A DNA stretch of 64,000 nucleotides from Arthrobacter russicus (GCF_031454135.1 NZ_JAVDQF010000001.1:3162001-3226000); one strand, 5' to 3'. Shown: positions 52,401 to 61,143, numbered from the stretch's first letter. The notes: generated by a model not told the origin, from the sequence alone. Numbers and translations: made by a program.

Positions 52401-53252
52401 TCAGCGTTTGCCCGTAGTGGGCTGCTGCCGGCCTTCCCTGCCGACGAAGCTGTCCATGGTGCCGTAGATGCCGAAGACCCGGTCCGCCATCAGGTCCCAA
52501 GCCCGGGTGGGCAGGGTGCCTTTGAGGATTTTGCCCAGTTGGGTGGTCCAGGGCATGATCACGAAGGGTTTCCCCGGCTTCATGTAACGCCAGACTTTTG
52601 TCACCACTGCTTCTGGGGTGAGGATCGGGGTCATCAGGATTGTTTTGACGCCTTCGAACATTCCGGTGGCGATGTAGGTGGGGCAAACCGTCGTGACTTT
52701 GATATTGCCGTGCCCGGTTTTCAGCAATTCCAGCCGCAGTGAATCGCTCCAGCCCACCGCGGCCCATTTCGAGGCGGAATAGACGCTCATTTTGGGGTTG
52801 GAGACCAGACCGCCGGCGGAGGCGATGTTCACGATCCGGCGTTCTGTGCCGCCTTCCATCATGGCCGGCAGGAAAGCCCTGGTGATGTGCATCGGGGCCA
52901 GCGCGTTGATCCGCATCACGAGTTCGATGTCCACCTCGTGATCGTGTTCCCAGAAGTACTTGCCGCGCACGATCCCGGCGTTGTTGATCAAGACATCCGG
53001 AACCCCGACGTCGGCCAGCACTTTCCCGGCCGCGTCCCGAATCGCCTCGAGCGAGCTGACGTCGACGGTGTAGCAATGCACATCGCAGTCCGGGAGTTCG
53101 GCGTCGGCCTTGGCCAGCAGATCTTCATTGATGTCCCAAAGAACGACGTGGGCCGCCCCGTCCTGGGCAGCGAGATCGGCATAGAGCCGGCCCATTCCCA
53201 TCGCCGCACCGGTGATCAAGACGGTTTTTCCGCGCAGATCGATTTTGCTCAT
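52401..53252 (-). CDS. Short-chain dehydrogenase/reductase
   Basis: A 283-residue classical SDR: NAD(P) site 'VLITGAAMGMGRLYA', 'LINNAGI', catalytic Ser145, Tyr158 and Lys162 ('VYSASKWAA'). A C-terminal extension of about 50 residues is common in SDRs acting on lipids at the membrane. It overlaps the flavoprotein gene by ATGA. In this setting it could reduce an alkyl- or acyl-dihydroxyacetone phosphate, a role inferred from neighbours only. Confidence 0.88.
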   Translation of the reverse strand: MSKIDLRGKTVLITGAAMGMGRLYADLAAQDGAAHVVLWDINEDLLAKADAELPDCDVHCYTVDVSSLEAIRDAAGKVLADVGVPDVLINNAGIVRGKYFWEHDHEVDIELVMRINALAPMHITRAFLPAMMEGGTERRIVNIASAGGLVSNPKMSVYSASKWAAVGWSDSLRLELLKTGHGNIKVTTVCPTYIATGMFEGVKTILMTPILTPEAVVTKVWRYMKPGKPFVIMPWTTQLGKILKGTLPTRAWDLMADRVFGIYGTMDSFVGREGRQQPTTGKR

Positions 53253-54955
53253 TTCTGATCCTCCTCCATTGCAGGAATCAACTTTCCCGGGTTCATGATG
53301 CCGGTCGGATCGAGTGCGGCTTTGATACCCCGCAAAACGTCCACCCCCAGGGGCCCGATTTCCGCCGCCAGGTAGGGCGCGTGGTCGGTCCCGATGGCGT
53401 GATGGTGGGTGATGGTGGCCCGTTCCTTCACGATGGCTTCGCTCGCCGCCGCCTTGATCCGCTGCAATTGCTGCAGCGGATCACTTTCCTGGCCGGCCAG
53501 GAAAGTGAAATACAACGACGCGCCGCCAGGATACACGTGCGAGACATGGGCTTGCGACCAGCCGGATTTCCCGCCGTCGGAAATCGCCCCCAGGATCGCC
53601 TGGTTCACCGCCTCGTGCAGGGCCGGCAGCCGGTCCCAGGACGTGGCGGTCTCCAAGGTCTCCACGAGCACGCCGATGTCCAGCAGCCGGTCCCGGAGGT
53701 AGGGCGCGCTGAAGCGGCCGTGTTCCCAGGAGATCGCCGGGGCCGAGCTGAGGTACACCGCGCCGGCGGCGCGCAGCAGCTTCGAACACTGCCGGCGAGC
53801 CGCCGCGGTCGCGGCTTTTCCGCCTTCCCAGACGAAAAGGGCCAAAGCCGGCTGGGGCATGCCGCGCAGGGCCAAGTATTTGCGCAGCGCGGCGATTTTG
53901 GCTCCGCCGGCCAGCCGCAAGGTGGATTCGGTTTCCTCGCGGTCGCTGAGCCGGGCGACTGCCGGCAGTGGGATTCCGGCCTGCACGAGCGCGCGCAGCG
54001 CCTCGGTGCCGGATTCGAAATCGGCGAAGGCCCACGCACCATGGCGCTTGTGTTCCGGTTGCGGCACGATCGCCATCGTGGCCTTGGTGATCACGCCCAG
54101 AGTGCCTTCGGAACCGACGACGATGCTGCGCAGGTCCGGACCGGCAGCGGTCGCCGGGGCGAAGCCGCCCAAATCCAGGGTGCCGCGCGGCGATTCCAAG
54201 CTCAGCCGGCGGACCAGCGCGTCGGAGCGCCCGTAGCCGGTGGAGGCTTGACCGGCCGAGCGGGTGGCCAGATATCCGCCGAGAGTGGCCTGTTGGTGGC
54301 TTTGCGGCAGGTGGCCGAGGGTGAATCCGTGCGCCGCGAGCGCCGCCTCGATTGCCGGGCCGCGGATTCCGGTTTGGAAAGTGGCTAACCGGTTGACCGG
54401 ATCCAGCTCGAGCAATTGCGCCATCCGGCCCAGATCCAGGGCGACGGCGGCAGTGAAGGTTTGGCCGTTCGGCGCGCTCCTGATCGGCTCCACGCCGCCG
54501 ACGACGCTGGTGCCGCCGCCGAAGGGGGTGACCGCGATGTGCTCCCGGACGCAGATCTCCAGGATTTTCCGGATCTCCTCGTCCGAACCGGGGCTGAGCA
54601 CCGCATCGGGGGCCGCCTGCGCGTCTCCGGTGCGCCTCCGATAAAGGTCCGGGGTGCTTTTGCCGCCGGCATGCAGCACCCGGTCCGCAGCGGCGGTGGA
54701 CACGTGCTCCGCGCCCAAAGCGTCCCGGAACAGAGCCAGCCGGGACTCGTCCAGCGAACTTTCCGGCAGGCTCACCTGGTCCAGCCGCACCGGGAGGTGC
54801 TCGCGGGCGACCGAGTCGAGCTCCAGCGCCGTACGCAGGAACGCCGTGGCGTGCCCCGGCAACTCAGCGGCCCGGGCCGGATTTCCCCATCCGTACCAAA
54901 CGGATCTGCCAACGTCTTCCGTAATATCTGCTCCCACCGCTACAGTGTTACACAT
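53249..54955 (-). CDS. FAD-binding oxidase, alkyl-dihydroxyacetonephosphate-synthase-like
   Basis: About 568 residues. A PCMH-type FAD domain (about 125-305) has 'AVTPFGGGTSVVGGVEP' and 'GSEGTLGVITKATMAI'. A cap domain follows, and the C-terminus contains 'ATITHHHAIGTDHAPYL', the three-His motif of alkyl-DHAP synthases, and 'ALDPTGIMNPGKLIP'. Such enzymes exchange the acyl group of acyl-DHAP for a fatty alcohol, giving ether lipids. The ATG at 54955 overlaps the divergent TetR ATG; a GTG at 54937 is an alternative start. Confidence 0.85.
   Translation of the reverse strand: MCNTVAVGADITEDVGRSVWYGWGNPARAAELPGHATAFLRTALELDSVAREHLPVRLDQVSLPESSLDESRLALFRDALGAEHVSTAAADRVLHAGGKSTPDLYRRRTGDAQAAPDAVLSPGSDEEIRKILEICVREHIAVTPFGGGTSVVGGVEPIRSAPNGQTFTAAVALDLGRMAQLLELDPVNRLATFQTGIRGPAIEAALAAHGFTLGHLPQSHQQATLGGYLATRSAGQASTGYGRSDALVRRLSLESPRGTLDLGGFAPATAAGPDLRSIVVGSEGTLGVITKATMAIVPQPEHKRHGAWAFADFESGTEALRALVQAGIPLPAVARLSDREETESTLRLAGGAKIAALRKYLALRGMPQPALALFVWEGGKAATAAARRQCSKLLRAAGAVYLSSAPAISWEHGRFSAPYLRDRLLDIGVLVETLETATSWDRLPALHEAVNQAILGAISDGGKSGWSQAHVSHVYPGGASLYFTFLAGQESDPLQQLQRIKAAASEAIVKERATITHHHAIGTDHAPYLAAEIGPLGVDVLRGIKAALDPTGIMNPGKLIPAMEEDQK
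54945..54953. promoter_or_regulatory. GTGTTACAC palindrome at the overlapping divergent starts
   Basis: GTGTTACAC is symmetric around its central base and directly precedes the TetR ATG at 54954, while the opposite gene starts at 54955. ACCAGTGTTTCA about 20 bases on is a partial copy. This fits a TetR-family operator controlling both genes. Confidence 0.5.
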
Positions 54956-55562
54956 GGAGTCACAAAGTACCAGTGTTTCATCAGGCAACCGCAGTGGCGC
55001 CGTGGACCGGATTCTCGACGCGACCCGGGCTGCGGTCATCTTGCACGGCGTGCGGCGCACCACGGTCCAGGACATCGCGGCCCGGGCCGGGATTTCCCGG
55101 ATGACGTTCTACCGGCAACTGGGATCGGTCGACCATGCGGTGCTGCAGACGCTGACCCGGGAATTCCGCAATGCGGTCGCCGCGGCCACGGGCCACGCGA
55201 CCGGGGGCACCGGACGGGACCGGCTGGTCAGCTTCGTCCTAGAAGGAGTCCGGCTCTATGCCGCGGACGAGATGGTCGCCTCGATTCTGGAACGGGACCC
55301 GGAGCTGCTGATCCCTTACCTCACCGATCGGTTCGGGGCGAGTCAGGAGCTAATTCTGGCGGCGCTGGCGCCATTGCTCGCGGCTGGCGTGGCCGACGGT
55401 TCGATCGCTGCACGGTCCGCTACCGGCACCATGGTGTTGCTGATCATGCAAGCGGTGGCCCTGCCGGCCCGGATCTTGGAAGCCCGTGCCGAGTACCGGC
55501 CGGTACTCGAGGAGCTGGAACTGATGTTGCACCGCTACTTGGCTCCGGAGGCTACCCGATGA
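54954..55562 (+). CDS. TetR-family transcriptional regulator
   Basis: A 202-residue regulator with an N-terminal HTH ('RILDATRAAVILHGVRRTTVQDIAARAGISRMTFYRQLGSVDHAVL', about 17-62) and a helical ligand-binding C-terminal domain. It overlaps glpD by ATGA and is divergent from the flavoprotein, so it probably controls the lipid/glycerol genes on both sides. Its ligand is unknown; fatty acyl or glycerol compounds are likely from context. No ribosome binding site is seen, so the mRNA may be leaderless. Confidence 0.92.
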   Translation: MESQSTSVSSGNRSGAVDRILDATRAAVILHGVRRTTVQDIAARAGISRMTFYRQLGSVDHAVLQTLTREFRNAVAAATGHATGGTGRDRLVSFVLEGVRLYAADEMVASILERDPELLIPYLTDRFGASQELILAALAPLLAAGVADGSIAARSATGTMVLLIMQAVALPARILEARAEYRPVLEELELMLHRYLAPEATR

Positions 55563-57160
55563 GTTGGATCAATGAGCGGTCCCGGGCCGTCTCGCTGGCC
55601 TCGATCCAGGAGCAGGAGGTGGACCTGCTGGTGATCGGCGGCGGAATCACCGGTGCCGGCGTCGCCCTGGATGCGGCGAGCCGGGGGCTCAGCGTGGCAT
55701 TGCTGGAAAGCCAGGACCTGGCGTCCGGAACCAGTGGGTTCAGTTCCAAGCTGATCCACGGCGGGCTGCGCTACCTGGCTAAAGCGGACGTCGGTGTCGC
55801 CTGGGAGTCCGCGCTGGAGCGCCGCTGGTTGATGGAGTTCATCGCGCCGCATCTGGTGCGGCCGTTGGGCTATCTGGTCGCCGAAGCGAAAGCCTCGCCG
55901 CGCTGGGAGTTCTGGGCTGCCGGGTTCGGCGTGCTGCTGGCCGACGGGATGCGCCGGCTCAGCGGACTGTCCGGGCAATACCTGCCGCCGCCGCAACGGC
56001 TCACTGCGGCTGCGGCGCATCGACTGGCCCCGGAGGCGGATCCGGACCGGATGCGCAGTGCGCTGCTGTACTGGGACGGGCAGCTCGAAGACGATGCTCG
56101 GTTGGTGATCGCCGTGGCGCGCACCGCCGCGAAACACGGAGCGCACGTGCTCACCGGACTCAAGGCGATCGCCGCCACCGACCGCACGGTCACCGCGCTG
56201 GACGAGCGCACCGGCGGGTTGCTGAACCTGCGGGCCGGCGCCGTGGTCAACGCCACCGGGGTTTGGGCCGGCCAATTGGAAGGTTCGCTCGACGTGCTGC
56301 CGAGCCGGGGGAGCCATCTGGTGGTCGCCGCGGAGCGCCTGGGCAATCCGCGGGCTGCCTGGACCGCTCCGGTGCCCGGGCACTTCGGCCGTTACGTCTT
56401 CGCCCTGCCGCAATCGAACGGGCAGGTGTATTTGGGTCTGACCGACGAACTCGACCGGGGTGCTGACGGGCATGCCACCGCGGTGCCGGAATCCGATGTC
56501 GAGTTTTTGCTGGAAACCGTCAACCGGACGCTCGCCGAGCCGCTGCTGCCAACGGACGTCCTGGGCCGCTTCGCCGGTCTCCGGCCGTTGATCAGCAAGT
56601 CCGGGGACGGCGCTCCTGGGCAGAGTGCGGACGTTTCCCGGCGGCACGTGCTGCTGGATCTGCCCGGCCGTCCGATCACCATCGCCGGGGGCAAGCTCAC
56701 CACCTACCGGAAAATGGCCGAAGACGCGGTGGATTCGGTGTTGCGCCGCCTGGGCCGGGAAGCAAGCTGCGTCACCCGCAAGCTCGCCCTGGTCGGCGCG
56801 GCGCCGACGGCAGAGCTTGCTGCGCTCGGCGCCCCGCTCCGGCTGGTGCACCGATATGGCAGCGAAGCCCGGCTGGTCGAGTCCTTGTCCCGGGTCGAGC
56901 CGATGCTTGCCGAAGAAGTCGCCACGGGTTCCGGGGTCACCGGCGCCGAATTGTTCTTCGGCGTGGTGGCCGAGGGTGCCAGCAGCGTTCCGGACTTGCT
57001 GGCGCGGCGCAGCCGGCTGGCTTTCGTGCCGGAACTCGCCGCTGCCGGCACGGAACGAGCCGGGGAGGTCCTGGACGCCGCGAACCAATGGTTGGCCCAG
57101 CGCGGTTCGCCCGGGCCGGACGAAGGATTCGGGCCGGAGGCGTTGGCCGGCTCCGGCTAA
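55559..57160 (+). CDS. glpD: Glycerol-3-phosphate dehydrogenase (FAD, quinone-dependent)
   Basis: A 533-residue flavoenzyme oxidising glycerol 3-phosphate to dihydroxyacetone phosphate at the membrane. 'VDLLVIGGGITGAGVALDAASRGL' binds FAD; 'GTSGFSSKLIHGGLRYL' and 'GLRPLIS' with 'GGKLTTYRKMAEDAVD' are GlpD signatures. A C-terminal helical domain follows. It is coupled to the TetR gene, unlike typical glpD genes that sit with glpF and glpK. Its product DHAP is the precursor used by the neighbouring synthase-like enzyme. The AAC at 'VVNATGVWAG' is normal for the family. Confidence 0.93.
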   Translation: MSWINERSRAVSLASIQEQEVDLLVIGGGITGAGVALDAASRGLSVALLESQDLASGTSGFSSKLIHGGLRYLAKADVGVAWESALERRWLMEFIAPHLVRPLGYLVAEAKASPRWEFWAAGFGVLLADGMRRLSGLSGQYLPPPQRLTAAAAHRLAPEADPDRMRSALLYWDGQLEDDARLVIAVARTAAKHGAHVLTGLKAIAATDRTVTALDERTGGLLNLRAGAVVNATGVWAGQLEGSLDVLPSRGSHLVVAAERLGNPRAAWTAPVPGHFGRYVFALPQSNGQVYLGLTDELDRGADGHATAVPESDVEFLLETVNRTLAEPLLPTDVLGRFAGLRPLISKSGDGAPGQSADVSRRHVLLDLPGRPITIAGGKLTTYRKMAEDAVDSVLRRLGREASCVTRKLALVGAAPTAELAALGAPLRLVHRYGSEARLVESLSRVEPMLAEEVATGSGVTGAELFFGVVAEGASSVPDLLARRSRLAFVPELAAAGTERAGEVLDAANQWLAQRGSPGPDEGFGPEALAGSG

Positions 57161-57170
57161 GGTAGAGCAT

Positions 57171-57806
57171 GTGACGGACGAACGAGCAAATGCCTCCGCG
57201 GCGCCCCCGGACCGGGTTCCGCCGTTGAACATCGCCAATGTGCTCACCGTGCTGCGCATTGTCATGGTGCCGTTCTTCGTCTGGTTCCTGCTAGCCGATG
57301 GGCAGCAGTACTCCTGGTGGCGCTGGGTCGCGGTCCTGGTTTTCACGGTGGCGATCTACACCGACAAGCTGGACGGCGATTTGGCCCGGAAACACGGCTT
57401 GGTCACCGATTTCGGCAAGATCGCCGATCCGATCGCGGACAAAATGCTGATCGGCGCCGCGTTGATCCTGCTCTCCGCATTCGGCGAGTTGCCCTGGTGG
57501 ATCACGGTGTTGATCCTGTTGCGCGAAGTCGGCATCACGGTGCTGCGGTTCGTGGTGATCCGGCACGGGGTGATCCCGGCTTCCCGCGGCGGGAAAATCA
57601 AAACGGTTTTGCAGACGGTTGCGATTTTCCTGTATTTGCTTCCCCTCACTCCGCAATGGCCCTGGCTCGGGATGATCGCCTTCCTGGTCATGCTGGCCGC
57701 GTTCGCGGTGACGTTGTTGACCGGCGTCGACTACCTCGTGCAGGCCGCCAGGCTGCGGCGCTCCGGGAACCAGCCGGCGGAGGCCCGGGAAGGCGACCGG
57801 GGTTGA
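57171..57806 (+). CDS. pgsA: CDP-diacylglycerol-glycerol-3-phosphate 3-phosphatidyltransferase
   Basis: A 211-residue membrane enzyme making phosphatidylglycerol phosphate. The CDP-alcohol phosphotransferase motif is intact: 'DGDLARKHGLVTDFGKIADPIADK' supplies the D-G-x2-A-R-x8-G-x3-D-x3-D residues. Five or six helices. The GTG at 57171 follows glpD by ten bases, with AAGG upstream. It heads the conserved pgsA-cinA-clgR run. Confidence 0.95.
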   Translation: MTDERANASAAPPDRVPPLNIANVLTVLRIVMVPFFVWFLLADGQQYSWWRWVAVLVFTVAIYTDKLDGDLARKHGLVTDFGKIADPIADKMLIGAALILLSAFGELPWWITVLILLREVGITVLRFVVIRHGVIPASRGGKIKTVLQTVAIFLYLLPLTPQWPWLGMIAFLVMLAAFAVTLLTGVDYLVQAARLRRSGNQPAEAREGDRG

Positions 57807-58348
57807 CCGGGGCCCAGGTCGATCTGCCGAAACTCGTCGGCCTCCTGGCCCGACGCGGGTTGACCCTTGCTACGGCGGAATCGCTGACCGGCGGACAGCT
57901 GGCCGCGGATCTGGTTGCAGTCCCCGGAGTCTCCGCAGTTTTCCGCGGTGGTGTGGTCGCATACCAGAACGAGGTGAAGGCGGCTCTGCTCGGGGTCTCG
58001 GAGCGCCTGCTCCAGGAGCGCGGTTCGGTGGATGCCGGCGTCGCGGGGCAGATGGCGCTGGGCGCCTGTTCCGCGACCGGGGCGCGGATCGGGCTGGCGA
58101 CCACCGGTGCCGCCGGCCCTGATCCGCACGACGGCAAGCCGGTCGGCACGGTTTTCGTGGCGGTGGCCTTCGACGGCGTGCTCGAGGTCGCGGAGCACTA
58201 TTTCGACGGCGGACGGGCGCAGATCCGCAGGCTCGCGGAAAAGTCCGCGCTCGCCCTGTTGGCCGCGGTACTGGCCGCGGATACCGGGAGCACGGCTTCA
58301 CAGGATTCTCTCGGGAAGCAACCGGGAACAAAACAAATCGATGGTTAG
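57803..58348 (+). CDS. cinA: CinA-type nicotinamide-nucleotide amidohydrolase
   Basis: A 181-residue CinA C-terminal domain protein (PncC-like) that deamidates NMN. 'TLATAESLTGGQLAADL', 'FRGGVVAYQNEVKAALLGV' and 'GLATTGAAGPDPHDGKPVGTVFVAV' are the conserved blocks. The TTG start overlaps the pgsA stop (TTGA). The N-terminal COG1058 domain of full-length CinA is absent, which is usual in this gene order. Confidence 0.93.
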   Translation: MTGAQVDLPKLVGLLARRGLTLATAESLTGGQLAADLVAVPGVSAVFRGGVVAYQNEVKAALLGVSERLLQERGSVDAGVAGQMALGACSATGARIGLATTGAAGPDPHDGKPVGTVFVAVAFDGVLEVAEHYFDGGRAQIRRLAEKSALALLAAVLAADTGSTASQDSLGKQPGTKQIDG

Positions 58349-58366
58349 TTATTGATTATGTCTGCA

Positions 58367-58383
58367 GCGGCTGGACAAGCCGC
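58367..58383. promoter_or_regulatory. GCGGCT-N5-AGCCGC palindrome upstream of clgR
   Basis: A 6-5-6 inverted repeat about 60 bases before the clgR ATG, close to a possible TAGGAT -10 box (58385-58390). It could be an autoregulatory site, though it does not show the CGC-N5-GCG core described for ClgR. Confidence 0.4.
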
Positions 58384-58439
58384 CTAGGATTAAACCAACG
58401 ATCCCCATCCTGGGGAACTGACAAGGAGCAACGATACAG

Positions 58440-58874
58440 ATGGTGAAACAACCCGTATCCGTAAACGGCGTAGTTCGCTGGCGGGATGTGGGTTTGGCAG
58501 ACGACGCCAAGGTGGCTCCCGGAGCGCATAAAAAGCTGGTGGTGCTTCGCCACGAAATTGGGGACGTTTTGCGAGACTTGCGTCAGCGCCAAGGGCGGAC
58601 TCTTCGCGAGGTATCACACAACGCGCGCGTTTCGCTCGGCTATTTGAGCGAAGTGGAGCGCGGCCAGAAGGAAGCGTCCTCCGAGCTGCTTTCCTCGATT
58701 TGTTCGGCTTTGGACGTCCCGCTCTCGCTCATGCTGCGCGAGGTGAGCGACCGCCTCGCGGTTGCCGAGGGCGTGTCAATTCCGGACACCGTCCCGCAGG
58801 AATTCTCCGCCCGTTACGGGCGTACGCTCGACGATGAGTTCTCCGCGGAGTTCCCGGCCCCGGCCTTCAACTAG
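58440..58874 (+). CDS. clgR: ClgR-type XRE regulator of Clp protease genes
   Basis: A 144-residue HTH protein: the Cro/CI domain at about 38-98 includes '[41 protein letters not shown]', almost invariant in actinobacterial ClgR, and a short C-terminal tail ends in Ala-Phe-Asn, similar to the degradable tails of this family. ClgR activates clp protease and stress genes. It lies between cinA and recA as expected. The AAGGAG site is 11 bases before the ATG. Confidence 0.93.
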   Translation: MVKQPVSVNGVVRWRDVGLADDAKVAPGAHKKLVVLRHEIGDVLRDLRQRQGRTLREVSHNARVSLGYLSEVERGQKEASSELLSSICSALDVPLSLMLREVSDRLAVAEGVSIPDTVPQEFSARYGRTLDDEFSAEFPAPAFN

Positions 58875-58916
58875 ACGCACTCCCGACGGCGAGGCCGTCG
58901 GATTGGACAAAATAAT

Positions 58917-58951
58917 GAGTGGACCGGCTGATTCGATCAGCCGGTCCACTC
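58917..58951 (-). terminator. Terminator shared by clgR and the MarR gene
   Basis: A perfect 16-bp stem (GAGTGGACCGGCTGAT at 58917-58932 with 58936-58951), loop TCG. Read on the minus strand it is followed by ATTATTTTG, a T-rich run, so it best ends the MarR transcript. A smaller stem CGACGGC-GAG-GCCGTCG at 58884-58900 lies closer to clgR. Confidence 0.85.
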
Positions 58952-58968
58952 GTTTCTGGTATTCGGGT

Positions 58969-59508
58969 TCAGGCGCCGGGTGCCGGGGGAGTCGTCTCGT
59001 CGTCCTTGGCGGTGTTCTCGAAGTCCTCGTTGAATTTCCCGAGCAGTCTGGCGAATTGCCGGACGTCCGCCGGCGACCATGCCGCCAAACGGTCGTCCAT
59101 GGCCTTTTTGCGCGCGGATTGGCTGGTGCGGATCCGATGCGTGCCCTTGCCGGTCAGATTGATCAATTGGGCCCGGCCGTCCAGCGGGTCGTCCAATTTG
59201 TGGATCATGTCGATCTTTTCCAAAAAGGCGATCTGGCGGCTGACGGAAGGCTTTCCGACGCCGATGTTGGCAGCCAGGTCGGTCAGGCGCATGGGCCCTT
59301 CGCGGTCCAGGATCGCCAACAGCCCGTAAGCGGCCGGTTCCAAATCGGGATGCACCTCTCGGGCAAGTTGGTAGGAAACCGCCCGGGACCGGCGCCAGAG
59401 CAGGCTCAGTTGCGCTTCTGCAGATTCGATGGCCGCTTCATCGGGGCTTTCGGAACCAGCGTCCGTGGACGGGGGACTATCTCGGCGGCCGTTTCTTTGG
59501 GTCGTCAT
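58969..59508 (-). CDS. MarR-family transcriptional regulator
   Basis: A 179-residue winged-helix regulator. 'EAQLSLLWRRSRAVSYQLAREVHPDLEPAAYGLLAIL' is the dimerisation part, 'MRLTDLAANIGVGKPSVSRQIAFLEKIDMI' the HTH and 'DPLDGRAQLINLTGKG' the wing. The ATG at 59508 is preferred; a TTG lies one codon earlier. A dyad upstream suggests autoregulation. It interrupts the otherwise conserved clgR-DUF3046-recA order on the opposite strand. Confidence 0.92.
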   Translation of the reverse strand: MTTQRNGRRDSPPSTDAGSESPDEAAIESAEAQLSLLWRRSRAVSYQLAREVHPDLEPAAYGLLAILDREGPMRLTDLAANIGVGKPSVSRQIAFLEKIDMIHKLDDPLDGRAQLINLTGKGTHRIRTSQSARKKAMDDRLAAWSPADVRQFARLLGKFNEDFENTAKDDETTPPAPGA

Positions 59509-59514
59509 CAAACC

Positions 59515-59539
59515 ATACTAGTCGCTGTAAGGGTAGTAT
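59515..59539. promoter_or_regulatory. ATACTA-N13-TAGTAT dyad at the MarR promoter
   Basis: Two six-base arms (59515-59520 and 59534-59539) are exactly complementary. On the minus strand the proximal arm, TAGTAT, looks like the -10 box of the MarR gene, six bases before its first possible start codon, so bound MarR would block its own promoter. Confidence 0.6.
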
Positions 59540-59587
59540 TCTCAGCGATTTGCCGGAAAACACCCAGTCCATGGGAGGATCACAGTT

Positions 59588-59809
59588 ATGCGCGTGAGTG
59601 AGTTTTGGAGCCTGATGGACGACGAGTTCGGCGCCGGTTACGCCCGTTCGCTCGGCCGGGACCTGGTGCTCACCGACGTCGGCGGCCGTTCCGCGCTGGA
59701 AGCGCTCGAGGCCGGGATCGACCCGAAAGCGGTCTGGCTCGCGGTCTGCGATGCCAAAGACGTGCCGCTGCAACGCCGGCTCGGAAAAGACCGCAAGCCC
59801 AAACGCTGA
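59588..59809 (+). CDS. DUF3046 family protein
   Basis: A 73-residue protein beginning 'MRVSEFWSLMDDEFGAGYARSLGRDLVL', the signature of DUF3046, which is nearly always encoded just before recA in actinobacteria. It is probably a small cytosolic protein; the function is unknown. It ends about 40 bases before the recA SOS box. Confidence 0.92.
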   Translation: MRVSEFWSLMDDEFGAGYARSLGRDLVLTDVGGRSALEALEAGIDPKAVWLAVCDAKDVPLQRRLGKDRKPKR

Positions 59810-59849
59810 GCAGGCAGTACCGGGATCGGTGCGACACGCCGGAACGGCA

Positions 59850-59878
59850 TTCGAATATCTGTTCGGATAGCGGTAGGC
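59850..59878 (+). promoter_or_regulatory. recA promoter with SOS (LexA) box
   Basis: TCGAATATCTGTTCGG (59851-59866) matches the actinobacterial SOS box TCGAAC-N4-GTTCGA at ten of twelve fixed positions. TTCGAA (59850-59855) and TAGGCT (59873-59878), 17 bases apart, can act as promoter, so LexA would cover the -35 box. The leader to recA is about 190 bases. Confidence 0.8.
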
Positions 59879-59925
59879 TCTGGAGCAGAAATGAATCGTC
59901 TGCATCGTCGGACGCTTGGTGAAAG

Positions 59926-59934
59926 TTATCCACA
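59926..59934 (+). promoter_or_regulatory. DnaA box in the recA leader
   Basis: TTATCCACA is a perfect match to the classical strong DnaA box, between the recA promoter and the ATG at 60071. Whether DnaA binds here is unknown; a single nine-base site can occur by chance. Confidence 0.4.
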
Positions 59935-60070
59935 TTGACTGCGCTTCGCGGAGGACCGAGGGATATTGTCGGTGGCTCCCCGTAGCGTCTTGGATAACGG
60001 ATGCGGGAACCCCCGGATCGCAGGCCAGGTACCGACGCGGTATCGGAAAAGAAAGCATCGAGGTGTCACA

Positions 60071-61129
60071 ATGGCAGCATCGCCAGACCGCGAAAAGGCC
60101 TTGGAAGCCGCACTCGCGCAAATCGACAAGCAGTACGGCAAAGGCTCGATCATGCGGCTGGGCGATGAAGTCCGGGCCCCGATCGAGACGATTCCCACCG
60201 GCTCGATCGCTCTGGACGTCGCTTTGGGCATCGGTGGTTTGCCGCGCGGCCGAGTGGTGGAAATCTACGGCCCGGAGTCCTCCGGAAAGACCACCGTCGC
60301 ACTGCATGCCGTGGCCAACGCCCAGCGCAACGGCGGGATCGCCGCGTTCATCGATGCGGAGCACGCCTTGGACCCGGACTATGCCGCGAAGCTCGGCGTC
60401 GACGTGGACGCTTTGTTGGTCTCCCAGCCGGACACCGGTGAGCAGGCGCTGGAAATCATGGACATGCTCATCGGATCGGGCTCCATCGACATCGTGGTGA
60501 TCGACTCGGTGGCGGCCCTGGTTCCGCGCGCTGAAATCGAAGGCGAAATGGGCGACAGCCACGTCGGCCTGCAAGCCCGGTTGATGAGCCAAGCGCTCCG
60601 CAAGATCACCGGCCGCTTGAGCCAGACCAAGACCACCGCGATTTTCATCAATCAGCTCCGCGAAAAGATCGGCGTCTTCTTCGGCAGCCCGGAAACCACC
60701 AGTGGTGGAAAGGCGTTGAAGTTCTACGCCTCGGTGCGCATCGATGTCCGCCGGATCCAGACGCTCAAGGAAGGCGCGGATTCGGTCGGCAACCGGACCA
60801 AAGCGAAGATCGTCAAGAACAAGATGGCTCCGCCCTTCAAGGTGGCTGAATTCGACATCATCTACGGCCAGGGCATTTCCCGCGAGGGCGGCATCATCGA
60901 TATGGGCGTGGAACACGGAATCATCAAGAAGTCGGGCTCTTGGTTCACCTACGATGGGGACCAGCTCGGTCAAGGCATGGAAAATTCCCGCCGCTTCCTC
61001 CGGGACAACCCCGAGCTGGCCGAAGAGCTGGAACGTTTGATCAAAGAGAAACTCGGCGTCGGCATCAAAGCGGTCAGCGAGGGCGATGCCGGAGCCGCGC
61101 CGCAGTTGCGCTCGGTAGACGGAGCCTGA
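60071..61129 (+). CDS. recA: Recombinase RecA
   Basis: A 352-residue recombinase. Walker A 'GPESSGKTT' at residues 67-75, Walker B '[14 protein letters not shown]', loop L1 '[22 protein letters not shown]', the L2 region '[27 protein letters not shown]' and the C-terminal acidic tail. It drives strand exchange and LexA self-cleavage. No intein is present. It has an SOS box promoter and is followed by recX. Confidence 0.99.
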   Translation: MAASPDREKALEAALAQIDKQYGKGSIMRLGDEVRAPIETIPTGSIALDVALGIGGLPRGRVVEIYGPESSGKTTVALHAVANAQRNGGIAAFIDAEHALDPDYAAKLGVDVDALLVSQPDTGEQALEIMDMLIGSGSIDIVVIDSVAALVPRAEIEGEMGDSHVGLQARLMSQALRKITGRLSQTKTTAIFINQLREKIGVFFGSPETTSGGKALKFYASVRIDVRRIQTLKEGADSVGNRTKAKIVKNKMAPPFKVAEFDIIYGQGISREGGIIDMGVEHGIIKKSGSWFTYDGDQLGQGMENSRRFLRDNPELAEELERLIKEKLGVGIKAVSEGDAGAAPQLRSVDGA

Positions 61130-61143
61130 ACTGGTTGACTGAA

